In this document: in pieces, positions 34,772 through 41,896 of the stretch
Layout of the letters: every line of letters starts with the position of its first letter
Numbering within the stretch: position 1 is the first letter of the stretch
NCBI GenBank assembly: GCA_036703275.1
Contig: DATNPK010000066.1
Coordinates: 1 to 41,896 of the forward strand
Direction: 5' to 3'
DNA length: 41,896 nt
DNA from: Coleofasciculaceae cyanobacterium
GTDB lineage: Bacteria; Cyanobacteriota; Cyanobacteriia; Cyanobacteriales; Xenococcaceae
Notes under the pieces: generated by a model
The model's input: the letters and a program-made list of their open reading frames with translations, nothing else
Told to the model about the DNA's origin: nothing
The model's database searches: none
Made by a program: the position numbers and the translations under genes

Positions 34772-36760
34772 TTACTGATTACTAAGCTTGTGTCCTTCGA
34801 TCTTTACTTCATGTTCCCTCAGACAACGCAGCCAGCCATGCAGACGACGAATCGCGTCACAATTTTCTAGTAGACCAGACTTTTGTTCTTTTTTGGTTAA
34901 GCGAACGAACTTCTTGTAACTGGGGTAGTCAGGGGCAACCAAAGCATCTTTTTGATGCAAAATCAGAGGGTTAGTTTCATCAGATATGTCGTGATAGGTC
35001 ACAGATAAATTATGTAAATCTACCTCCATCGTTGCCTTCAAAGCAGGATGCGCTTGAGTATCGAACTCTGGATATACCAAATAGGTTATTTTAGGTTTGT
35101 TGTAATAAAGCTTAATAATATTAGCGTTTTCTAGGCGATAGAAATTACGACTAGCACAACCTTCATAGAGTCGCAGTAGGGGAGGCAGTTTTTCCAACGC
35201 GCTAACGTGGACGGCGATCGCATCATTGAGCTGTTTGCCGATGCCGCTAGTTTTGCACAAATTGGCAATTTTTCTCAAATCTCCGACGTTAATTAGTAAA
35301 ATATCGGCTATGGTACAGGCTTCCTTGTAGCTACCAAACAAAGCTTTGACATCGGCTTTAATCTCAGGAGCAAGTTTTCTAACCGTAGGACGACCGCTAA
35401 ATTTACTGAGTGCTAGATAGACTAAAAGGTCTTGACGACGTTTTTCGCTAATTGCTTCCCATTCATCGCGTTCGGTAGCCTGAAGGACTAGTTTAAAAGC
35501 ACGCTGGTAGCTACGAAATTCAGCTTTAATAGCAGCTTCTGAGCCTAATTCACCTTTAACGGGCAATCGTCCTCTTTTGGTATAAAAATCCATCAAGGGA
35601 GACAACAAATCTTGATAATCCTCAAAATTTCTGACTTTAGCCTGAATACAGGGTGTACTAAGACGGGAATATAAGCGAGAAGCGCGGAAAAATTCGGCTT
35701 CAGCTTCATGACGGAAAACCAGATAAATGCCCAAGCCAGCAGGAACAGATTCCACTCCCAGAACTTGATCTATGTATAGTTTCAGTTCTTCCTGTTCGTA
35801 ATATTTCTGAAAAGTGTTGCGGTTAGTGACTAGACCATCACCATAAGCTACTAAGCCACGACGGCGATCGTCCACCAAGACTTGTGCTGAGACAATCAGT
35901 ACCTTATGGGTTAATTCCCAGGCTTTGATCAGGGCTTGTCTTCTTTCGGCTATATCTTCAATAACATTGATAATATAGCCCAAGTTAACAATGTCAGCAG
36001 GCTCAAGGTTAGCATTAGGGCGATAATAAGGATCCCAGCCTGAACTGGAGTAACCCAAATTCTCAAGCTGTTTAACATCTTCACCATAACCGCAACCATA
36101 ATCAAAAAAGGTAGTGCCTGACTCAAATAAATCGGCTTCTAAAACAATTCTGACAGGACGAGATAGTTCCGAACGTTTTAAAGCAGCTTTGTGTCTCTCA
36201 ATTAAAATAGTCTGCTTTCGGGCAAGGGGAGAGTCTATAGGACAAGCAACGTGATGACCAACTAAAGATATGCCCTGCTGTAACAATAATCGTGTCCACT
36301 CCTGTAGGGTTCCAATATGGCGAGAATTATCTAACAAACCCAAAGCTACCTCTTGTTTGGTTAATTCGGCAAAGATTTGATAGAGAGGATAGTCTGTGCC
36401 AACAAAGGTCTCTTTGCGATGGAGAATTGGCGGATTATGAGAATTATGATATTGTCTAACCGAAACTTGTTCGGTGGCAAGATCTACGACAATACTTTGA
36501 TGTAGCTGAGGATGAGGGTCGCGATCAAAGTCAGGATAATACAAATAAGAAACTTTGGGACGATCTGTACCCAGCTTAATAATCGTAGCGCGGTCAAGAT
36601 TTTTAACTAATTTCCGCGCCTGATTTTCATAGTCTCTCAGAACAGAGTCGAGGTTGGCTAAAGCATCGCTATGGACATACAAAGCACTAGGCAAATGTTT
36701 ACCTATAGTGCTTTGTTGACAGCTAGAGACAATTGTGGAAAATTTTTCAAGAGTTACCAT
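34772..36760 (-). CDS. DNA phosphorothioation-associated putative methyltransferase with duplicated flanking domain
   Basis: 662 residues. Residues 18-171 form a domain beginning TIGKHLPSALYVHSDAL and including RATIIKLGTDRPKVSYLYYP. The central part (about 205-300) is a SAM methyltransferase with motif I FFDYGCGYGEDVKQL (220-232) and WDPYYRP as the second strand acid. A linker of about 200 residues leads to residues 505-658, which repeat the first domain: SGIGKQLNDAIAVH, NANIIKLYYNKPKITYLVYP, PDYPSYKKFVRLTKKE. The family is known from Dnd (phosphorothioation) neighbourhoods; here no dndB-E or dndF-H gene is present, so it is an orphan. Target DNA and activity are unknown. It is divergent from the phosphorylase gene. 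Confidence 0.8.
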   Translation of the reverse strand: MVTLEKFSTIVSSCQQSTIGKHLPSALYVHSDALANLDSVLRDYENQARKLVKNLDRATIIKLGTDRPKVSYLYYPDFDRDPHPQLHQSIVVDLATEQVSVRQYHNSHNPPILHRKETFVGTDYPLYQIFAELTKQEVALGLLDNSRHIGTLQEWTRLLLQQGISLVGHHVACPIDSPLARKQTILIERHKAALKRSELSRPVRIVLEADLFESGTTFFDYGCGYGEDVKQLENLGYSSSGWDPYYRPNANLEPADIVNLGYIINVIEDIAERRQALIKAWELTHKVLIVSAQVLVDDRRRGLVAYGDGLVTNRNTFQKYYEQEELKLYIDQVLGVESVPAGLGIYLVFRHEAEAEFFRASRLYSRLSTPCIQAKVRNFEDYQDLLSPLMDFYTKRGRLPVKGELGSEAAIKAEFRSYQRAFKLVLQATERDEWEAISEKRRQDLLVYLALSKFSGRPTVRKLAPEIKADVKALFGSYKEACTIADILLINVGDLRKIANLCKTSGIGKQLNDAIAVHVSALEKLPPLLRLYEGCASRNFYRLENANIIKLYYNKPKITYLVYPEFDTQAHPALKATMEVDLHNLSVTYHDISDETNPLILHQKDALVAPDYPSYKKFVRLTKKEQKSGLLENCDAIRRLHGWLRCLREHEVKIEGHKLSNQ

Positions 36761-36862
36761 CTTTCAGTATCAGTCAATAGTAATTGGTGATGGATAATCA
36801 GTGTTAACCTGACACATATTTTCTAACCCTAATCATCTTAAGTTTATAGCTAGATTGCGAAA

Positions 36863-37627
36863 ATGAAATATCATCATATTGGTTTTAGCCAGTCAGATAT
36901 AGGTCTTGATGCGCCCCAAACAGTAATATTATCGGGAGAACCAGAACGATCGCAGTTTATCGCTCAAGCTTACTTACAAAACGTCAAACTTCTTTCACAA
37001 TACCGAGGACTTCATAGTTATTTGGGTAATCTGCCTAATGGTAAACCCATCTTAGTTGCTACTAGTGGAATGGGCGCCCCTTCGTTAAGTATTGTAGTAA
37101 ATGAATTGGTACAGGTCGGAATTAAACGGTTTCTTCGAGTTGGCACTTGTGGTTCAATTCAGCCCTATATTCCAGTAGGAGATCTAGTTATATCCCAAGG
37201 ATGTTTGTGTCGCCAAGGTGCAGCTTTAGATATAGCTCCTGTTGAATATCCAGCGATCGCCGATCCGTTTTTGACCGTAGCTTTAGTAGAAACTGCACGT
37301 AAATTAAATATTCCCTGTCATTTAGGCATTACTGCCTCAGTAGATACTTTTTATGAAGGGCAAGAGAGAAGCGAATCCTCTGCCAACTTGCATCTTCAAT
37401 CATGGTTAACAGGAATTACTTCTACCTATCGCCAATTGAATATTCTAAATTACGAAATGGAAGCAGGAACTTTGTTAAAAATGGCCGGAGTATATGGTTT
37501 CACCGCTGCCTGTGTATGCGCAGTAGTCGCACAAAGAACCGAAGCTGAAACTATAGCTGTTGCCGATAAAGAGACTGCTGTTAAACGAGCTATCGATGTT
37601 GCTATTGATACTCTTTGCCATACTTAA
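36863..37627 (+). CDS. udp: Uridine phosphorylase (nucleoside phosphorylase family)
   Basis: 254 residues. The phosphate-site region reads LSGEPERSQFIA (GDPERV-like), then VATSGMGAPSLSIVVNELVQVGIKRFLRVGTCGSIQPYIPVGDLV, and the nucleoside site NYEMEAGTLL (MESATL-like). A base-binding TASVDTFYEGQER segment fits uridine phosphorylase better than purine nucleoside phosphorylase. It splits uridine with phosphate to uracil and ribose-1-phosphate in salvage. No partner gene is visible. An ATG start is clear. Confidence 0.8.
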   Translation: MKYHHIGFSQSDIGLDAPQTVILSGEPERSQFIAQAYLQNVKLLSQYRGLHSYLGNLPNGKPILVATSGMGAPSLSIVVNELVQVGIKRFLRVGTCGSIQPYIPVGDLVISQGCLCRQGAALDIAPVEYPAIADPFLTVALVETARKLNIPCHLGITASVDTFYEGQERSESSANLHLQSWLTGITSTYRQLNILNYEMEAGTLLKMAGVYGFTAACVCAVVAQRTEAETIAVADKETAVKRAIDVAIDTLCHT

Positions 37628-37645
37628 AGCTCAACGGCTGATATT

Positions 37646-39091
37646 TTAACGCTGGTTTGAAGACTTAGAACCTGGTTGCTCAATAGTAGTGCGGGTAGAA
37701 AGTTTTTTGACTTGGGAATTGTCTGCTAAAGAGCGTTTGGCAACGACCTCAACCTCCACTTTTAGTCCAGGTTGGCGATATTCTGGGGGAATAGGTAGTT
37801 GTCCTAGCTTTAAAGTAAATAAATTACCCTTTTTGACGATCGCTTGTGGAGGAATTGACCCTTGATATTTGGTTTTATAGGTTGTGCTACTACCACCAAA
37901 AATATTTTTATTTTCTGACGGTTCGCCAACCAGGTATTTAACAGAAAAGTCGGTCGCAATTAAATTTGACTTTTCAGCCTCATCGAAGATATCTAACTCT
38001 AAGTTTGCCCCTTGTCCAAATAGACCGTCTATAGTTAGATCGGCAACATCATCGGTATGAACTGCATTAAAGACAAATAACTCGGTCAGGTTATCCCGTT
38101 TAACTTTTTTAGTTTCTAACCACAGCTCATCAGGTAAAAAAATATTCGCATCATTTTCTCCTTTAAGACTTAGAGTAATTTTTTGCTCGTTAAAATCTTC
38201 TACTGGTTGGGGTGCATCCCAGACAAGTAGAACAGTATGCTCATGACGAGCGATTAATTCTTTATATTTATCGGCAATAATTGACCCAGGAGCAAACAAA
38301 GCAGAAGCATTGTCTTTGTTCTGCCAGATATTCCTTGATAAAGTGTAGCCTCTCCCTTTTAGTTCGCTAATTGGCGCAGTAACTTCTGGAAAATCAGGAG
38401 CCAAAGATTTGTCTAGATTGATTAAAGTTAAAGTTCCGATTTGACCGTCTCTGCCTTTTCGACCATCTCGCCCTAGCTTCCCTGAGTAACCATCGGTACA
38501 CTGGAATTCTTCGGTAGTGCAGCTATAGTTAGAGCTGCCAGGTTTACCAAAGCATGTTTCTTCATTCCAATAAGGGCGATCGCATTTACAACCTACTCCC
38601 CCTTCACCTGCTTTTCCTGGTGTGCCACCTTCCCCTGCCGCAGCAATGACATAAATTTGCTTGAGGTGTTCTTTGTTAGTAGTGTAAACAGTTAAAGAAC
38701 CGCCATTTCCTCCAGTTCCACCATCGCCACCATCACCACCATTACCACCATCCGCACCGCGCAGATTCTTCTCTACTTTTTCTGATTGCTGTTGGCAAAA
38801 AGCATCATAACCTTTAACTCCTGATTCCCCTGAAGCACCTTTTCCTCCAGTCAAATCTAAAGTCATTGATGAGCCATCGGCAAACACTGTCAAATTATCA
38901 CTATTACGACCATTCATTCCTTTTTCTCCAGTTTCTCCATCGTCGCCATCTTCTCCCAAAGATGTTATGTTTTCGGCTAGCACGGAAGAACAGAGCAAAG
39001 ATTGTGAAGAAGTAGATGTAGAAGTGATAAATTGCGGAAAAATTAAAATCGTGATGAACAATGTCAGTTTACTTAAAAAACGTACTTGCAT
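37646..39091 (-). CDS. Exported protein with collagen-like Gly-rich repeats
   Basis: 481 residues. A signal peptide (about 1-40, LTLFITILIFPQFITSTST... ending near VLA|ENIT) precedes a Gly-Xaa-Yaa-rich part: residues 46-61 (GEDGDDGETGEKGMNGR), 82-94, 111-131 (GGDGGTGGNGG), 153-167 and 200-219 (GRDGRKGRDGQ). Between 168 and 198 there are five cysteines (168, 170, 180, 191, 198). The C-terminal half (220-481) is a non-repetitive beta-rich part with EVTAPISELKGRGYTLSR and LPIPPEYRQPGLKVEVEVV. Probable surface or extracellular structural protein. No known family for the C-terminal half. Convergent with udp, 18 bases apart. Confidence 0.6.
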   Translation of the reverse strand: MQVRFLSKLTLFITILIFPQFITSTSTSSQSLLCSSVLAENITSLGEDGDDGETGEKGMNGRNSDNLTVFADGSSMTLDLTGGKGASGESGVKGYDAFCQQQSEKVEKNLRGADGGNGGDGGDGGTGGNGGSLTVYTTNKEHLKQIYVIAAAGEGGTPGKAGEGGVGCKCDRPYWNEETCFGKPGSSNYSCTTEEFQCTDGYSGKLGRDGRKGRDGQIGTLTLINLDKSLAPDFPEVTAPISELKGRGYTLSRNIWQNKDNASALFAPGSIIADKYKELIARHEHTVLLVWDAPQPVEDFNEQKITLSLKGENDANIFLPDELWLETKKVKRDNLTELFVFNAVHTDDVADLTIDGLFGQGANLELDIFDEAEKSNLIATDFSVKYLVGEPSENKNIFGGSSTTYKTKYQGSIPPQAIVKKGNLFTLKLGQLPIPPEYRQPGLKVEVEVVAKRSLADNSQVKKLSTRTTIEQPGSKSSNQR

Positions 39092-39371
39092 AGTCGAAAA
39101 AAACTATTTTGATCCCATTTCGGTTATCTTCGTTTTTCGTGTATCGCACAGTTTTCAATTTTTGTCATTATTTTTTGAGATTTTATTAATAAAACTTAGT
39201 TTTTTGCGCTTGTAATCGATCATTAGAGTTAGTTATCTTATGCTCAAATGAAAGCCTTTTCGCAGTTTTTTAGCCCTAATTAGCCAATTCAGCAATATAT
39301 ATGAAATTTTATGTATTACGATATTAGTATTATATTTTAGGTATAAAGTTCTTGTAATAAATCGGAACAGA

Positions 39372-40190
39372 ATGAAGCGTTGGTTAACAAGTCTATTTTT
39401 AATCTTCTCGGTATGGATTTCAGGTGGTTGGATTAGATCGGCTCAAGCATTACCCAAACAAACTGTGCATCTTACAGAGCAACAAATTGCGCAAGGGGAA
39501 AAAATTGCCAAGCAAGCAGTTCGCGCAGCAGAACGGGGTGATTTTGCTAGGGCAGAAACCTATTGGACATCATTAGTGGAAAAGTTTCCTGAGAATCCTG
39601 CTGTGTGGAGTAACCGCGGTAATGTTCGCATTGGTCAATATAAACTTACAGAAGCGATCGCGGATTTTGATCGTTCTATTGAAATTGCGCCTAAATATCC
39701 TGATGCCTATCTCAATCGCGGTATTGCTTATGAAGGCAAAAGACTTTGGGATAAGGCGATCTTAGATTACGATCGCGTATTAGCTATTAGTCCTCAAGAC
39801 CCAGTAGCGTTAAACAATCGAGGAAATGCTAAAGCAGGACAACAAAATTGGCTAGAGGCTTTAGAAGATTATCAACAGGCAGCCATTATTGCTCCCAACT
39901 TCGCTATGGCACGGGGTAATGCTTCTCTAGTACAATATCAAATCGGCAATCGTTCTGAAGCTATCCGTAATATGCGGAATTTAGTTCGTAAATACCCCAT
40001 GTATTCAGATATACGCGCTGCACTAACAGCAGCTTTGTGGGTTGAAGGGCAACAAGGCGAAGCCGAAAGTAATTGGGTTGCAGCAGTAGGTCTAGATAGC
40101 CGCTACCAAGATTTGGACTGGATTATCAACATCCGTCGCTGGCCACCATCAATGGTTCAAGCACTAGAAAGATTTTTAAATCTTAATTAA
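39372..40190 (+). CDS. Exported TPR-repeat protein
   Basis: 272 residues. A signal peptide ends near AQA-LP at 26-27. Four TPR units are visible at about 40-72, 76-108 (AVWSNRGNVRIGQYKLTEAIADFDRSIEIAP), 110-142 and 144-176, with the family alternation of N-R-G and A-I-x-D-Y. The C-terminus (about 190-272) is also helical, ending in WPPSMVQALERFLNL. TPR arrays bind partners; the location is periplasm or lumen. No operon partner: the next gene begins 41 bases downstream on the same strand and may be co-transcribed. Confidence 0.8.
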   Translation: MKRWLTSLFLIFSVWISGGWIRSAQALPKQTVHLTEQQIAQGEKIAKQAVRAAERGDFARAETYWTSLVEKFPENPAVWSNRGNVRIGQYKLTEAIADFDRSIEIAPKYPDAYLNRGIAYEGKRLWDKAILDYDRVLAISPQDPVALNNRGNAKAGQQNWLEALEDYQQAAIIAPNFAMARGNASLVQYQIGNRSEAIRNMRNLVRKYPMYSDIRAALTAALWVEGQQGEAESNWVAAVGLDSRYQDLDWIINIRRWPPSMVQALERFLNLN

Positions 40191-40231
40191 TTCGGTAATT
40201 ACTGTTAATTTCCTGTAGCAATTCTAATTAC

Positions 40232-40762
40232 ATGAGCGACTCATTGCCCCAAAAAGAGCTTTCTTTTTCTCAAGCGATCGCACTAACTCAATCCCTGATG
40301 GATCGAATCAATGCTAACGAGCTTAGTGAAGTTGAAATTCAACAAGAAATTTCATTGATATTAACTACGAAAAACGGCGGAAGAGGATTTTTTGTATCTT
40401 ACTTAACAAGTGATTTGCCTTTAGCCGAGCATCCTTCTTTAGGAATTATTAATGGATTAAAATCTTCTGTAGAGGTGGCTAGCGAGCTGTTAGTCAAAAA
40501 CTTAGCTATGTCTTCAGCTATGACTATTACTCACCGTCGTAACAACAATCTAGACAACGTTGAGGAATCACAAAGAGTTTCTCGGCGTACAAGCAATTTA
40601 ATTCAACAGGTTAAATTAGAATCGGTTCAGGAGCAACTTCGGAAATTGCAGCATACCATTGAAGGCGTAAGCGAAGAATACAAAGAGTTTTTAGAACGCT
40701 GGAATTACGACATTGAGCAAAAAGAAGCCATTAGAAAAGCAATTATTAGTGCTTTGGTCTAA
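40232..40762 (+). CDS. Cytosolic helical protein, unknown
   Basis: 176 residues starting MSDSLPQKELSFSQAIALTQSLMDRI. The first half resembles a compact domain (FSQAIALTQ... TTKNGGRGFFVSYLTSDLPLAEHPSLGIINGLKSS); the last part is charged coiled-coil (residues about 118-170, VESVQEQLRKLQHTIEG). No known family is recognised. It lies 41 bases after the TPR gene on the same strand, so a shared transcript is plausible, and it converges with the response-regulator gene at 40801. Confidence 0.55.
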   Translation: MSDSLPQKELSFSQAIALTQSLMDRINANELSEVEIQQEISLILTTKNGGRGFFVSYLTSDLPLAEHPSLGIINGLKSSVEVASELLVKNLAMSSAMTITHRRNNNLDNVEESQRVSRRTSNLIQQVKLESVQEQLRKLQHTIEGVSEEYKEFLERWNYDIEQKEAIRKAIISALV

Positions 40763-40800
40763 AAATTAAAAACCACACGACAACAAAACTATTCACTTTT

Positions 40801-41514
40801 TTATGTAGCGTTTAAAGTTACATCTACTTCAAATTTATATCCAACACCTCGTACAGTCTGAATAAAAGAAGGTTCGGCAGAATCAATTTCAATCTTCTTG
40901 CGAATTTGCCCTATGTGAACATCGACAACTCTTTGATCTCCCACATAATCATAATCCCAAACATTTTGAATCAGCTCGTCTCTGCGCCACACTCTTCCAG
41001 GGCGAGTAGCTAAAAAATGCAATAAATCAAATTCTAAAGCCGTCAACAAAATTAGCTGATCATTTATTTTTACTTCTCTGCGAACAGGATCTATAGTCAT
41101 GTTGCTAAATATAAGAGGTTGTTTCTCAGAGGTTGTAACTGTTCGCTGTCTTTTTAAAATTGCTTTGACACGATACTCTAATTCTTGCAGATCGAAAGGC
41201 TTGGTTAGGTAGTCATCGGCTCCCTTCAAAAAACCTTCTTTCTTATCAGCAGCATCCGCTCTACTAGTAAGCATTAAAATGAAAACGTCTGTATGACGCT
41301 GCATTTCTTCACATAAGTTGTAACCTAAAGCATCTGGTAGGTTAACATCTAGTATTACTAAGTCGGGATGGAATTGTTCAAAAGTTTTCAATGCACTTTG
41401 ACCATCTACAGCAGACTCGAGCAAATAATCTTTTTGGCTAAGAAACCGAAATATTAAATTACGAATTGCTGGATCATCATCTACGACTAGGATTTTTGCG
41501 GAAGCAGTATGCAT
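40801..41514 (-). CDS. OmpR/PhoB family response regulator
   Basis: 237 residues. The receiver domain (1-120) has Asp12-14, phosphoacceptor Asp56 (VILDVNLP), Thr83 and Lys105 (YLTKPF). A winged-helix DNA-binding domain (about 135-230) carries the family features: ALEFDLLHFLATRPGRVWRRDELIQNVW and VVDVHIGQIRKKI, then the wing VRGVGYKFE. It is a phosphorylation-controlled transcription regulator. Which one cannot be decided here: it does not match the RpaA or RpaB sequences I can recall, and an NblR-like role is possible. No kinase gene is adjacent. It lies just downstream of the rRNA operon on the same strand, isolated by the rRNA terminator. Confidence 0.88.
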   Translation of the reverse strand: MHTASAKILVVDDDPAIRNLIFRFLSQKDYLLESAVDGQSALKTFEQFHPDLVILDVNLPDALGYNLCEEMQRHTDVFILMLTSRADAADKKEGFLKGADDYLTKPFDLQELEYRVKAILKRQRTVTTSEKQPLIFSNMTIDPVRREVKINDQLILLTALEFDLLHFLATRPGRVWRRDELIQNVWDYDYVGDQRVVDVHIGQIRKKIEIDSAEPSFIQTVRGVGYKFEVDVTLNAT

Positions 41515-41684
41515 AATTATTAACCAGTAAACTAAAACTAAGGCGATTTATTCGCCTAGAGAAACGAGCAAAGCTTATATTCTTATATTCAGTCTTCTAG
41601 ACAATTATCGATGCATAACTGGATAATGCCAAGAACATAAATTACTTTAATAATTATATTGATTGTCTTTAGGCTTTTTCAAAA

Positions 41685-41723
41685 AAAATCTCACCTTTAA
41701 CAGTTTCGTAAAGGTGAGATTTT
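41685..41723 (-). terminator. Rho-independent terminator of the rRNA operon
   Basis: A perfect 14-base stem (41685-41698 pairing with 41710-41723; AAAATCTCACCTTT / AAAGGTGAGATTTT) with an 11-base loop. Read on the minus strand, the stem is followed by a run of T (the A-run at 41681-41688), as expected for an intrinsic terminator. It lies about 40 bases downstream of the 5S rRNA. Confidence 0.88.
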
Positions 41724-41763
41724 GACCATATAGCATATGGTATTACATATTATAAATAAAAGA

Positions 41764-41882
41764 ACCTGGCACTGAGCTATTTTCCCAGGAGGCTACCCTC
41801 CAAGTATCTTGGCCGCTACAGCGTTTCACAATCGAGTTCGGGATGGAGTCGAAGTGGGACCACTGCGCTACAAGCACCAGGA
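41764..41882 (-). rRNA. rrf: 5S ribosomal RNA (end of an rRNA operon)
   Basis: Read on the minus strand it begins TCCTGGTGCTTGTAGCGC and contains CATCCCGAACTCGA and GTGAAACGCTGTAGCGGC, ending with GGAAAATAGCTCAGTGCCAGG. This is the cyanobacterial 5S pattern, about 119 bases long; the ends are placed by pairing TCCTGG with CCAGGT. The 23S and 16S genes would lie beyond the right edge, of which 14 bases of spacer are visible. Confidence 0.93.
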
Positions 41883-41896
41883 ATGCTGGCGGTTCG

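Noticed and set aside
34772-36760. A complete phosphorothioation (dnd) cluster around the methyltransferase
   Set aside because: The neighbours are udp on one side and the PAS/GGDEF/EAL relic on the other; no dndB-E or dndF-H gene is present.
38967-39215. 82-codon plus-strand frame antisense to the signal peptide of the collagen-like gene
   Set aside because: Shadow of the opposite strand, with no family match.

Overview
The window reads as cyanobacterial chromosome. HIP1-type GCGATCGC octamers are scattered through genes and spacers, most intergenic DNA is AT-rich, and several proteins are lineage-typical: a chloroplast GrxS16-like GIY-YIG protein, the DHH-CBS-tRNA nucleotidyltransferase fusion, an ISE2-like Ski2 helicase, a Zur-type Fur protein and a TPS/POTRA outer-membrane protein. 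Placement below phylum, perhaps a Pleurocapsa/Chroococcales-type genome, is only a guess.

Layout. Positions 1-1172 are genomic debris: an internal piece of a large SNF2-type helicase and, convergent to it, the C-terminal third of a flavin monooxygenase. Positions 1263-7538 hold an alpha/beta hydrolase, a HAD phosphatase, a small membrane protein, an SPFH/band-7 protein, a Zur-like regulator, the purS-purQ pair and a hexose-6-phosphate mutarotase. Positions 7568-15852 hold a TpsB translocator, dprA, a GIY-YIG protein, a small membrane protein and the large DHH-CBS-CCA enzyme. Then come two gene relics back to back: the C-terminus of a TPS exoprotein and the N-terminus of a carotenoid oxygenase, followed by octamer tandem repeats. 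Positions 16032-27086 hold a lumenal pentapeptide-repeat protein, a 73-residue unknown, the Ski2 helicase, a PHP phosphoesterase, AEC and MATE transporters, a membrane-anchored CHAT protein, an adenosine kinase-like PfkB protein and tatC. Positions 27243-32462 hold an unusual response regulator with a C-terminal membrane helix, a VOC protein, rplY, purA and a dihydroorotase-like gene that lacks most catalytic residues. Positions 32561-34748 are a decayed PAS/GGDEF/EAL gene. Positions 34772-41514 hold an orphan phosphorothioation-associated methyltransferase with a duplicated terminal domain, a uridine phosphorylase, a collagen-like exported protein, a TPR protein, an unknown and an OmpR-type response regulator. 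The right edge is the 5S rRNA and terminator of an rRNA operon on the minus strand.

How the genes relate. Nucleotide metabolism recurs (purS, purQ, purA, adenosine kinase, uridine phosphorylase, dihydroorotase-like), but apart from purS-purQ these are not obvious operons. Most genes are solitary with their own spacers, and strands alternate.

The strongest leads are: (1) the orphan Dnd-type methyltransferase, which carries the same roughly 155-residue domain at both ends; (2) the PAS/GGDEF/EAL pseudogene, whose three in-frame stops are all TAA at sites where Gln would fit, plus one T-run frameshift; (3) the predicted non-catalytic dihydroorotase; (4) the response regulator with a membrane tail; and (5) a pair of adjacent perfect hairpins that share the same GG-CAA-CC loop. 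No complete, clearly new multi-gene system was identified.
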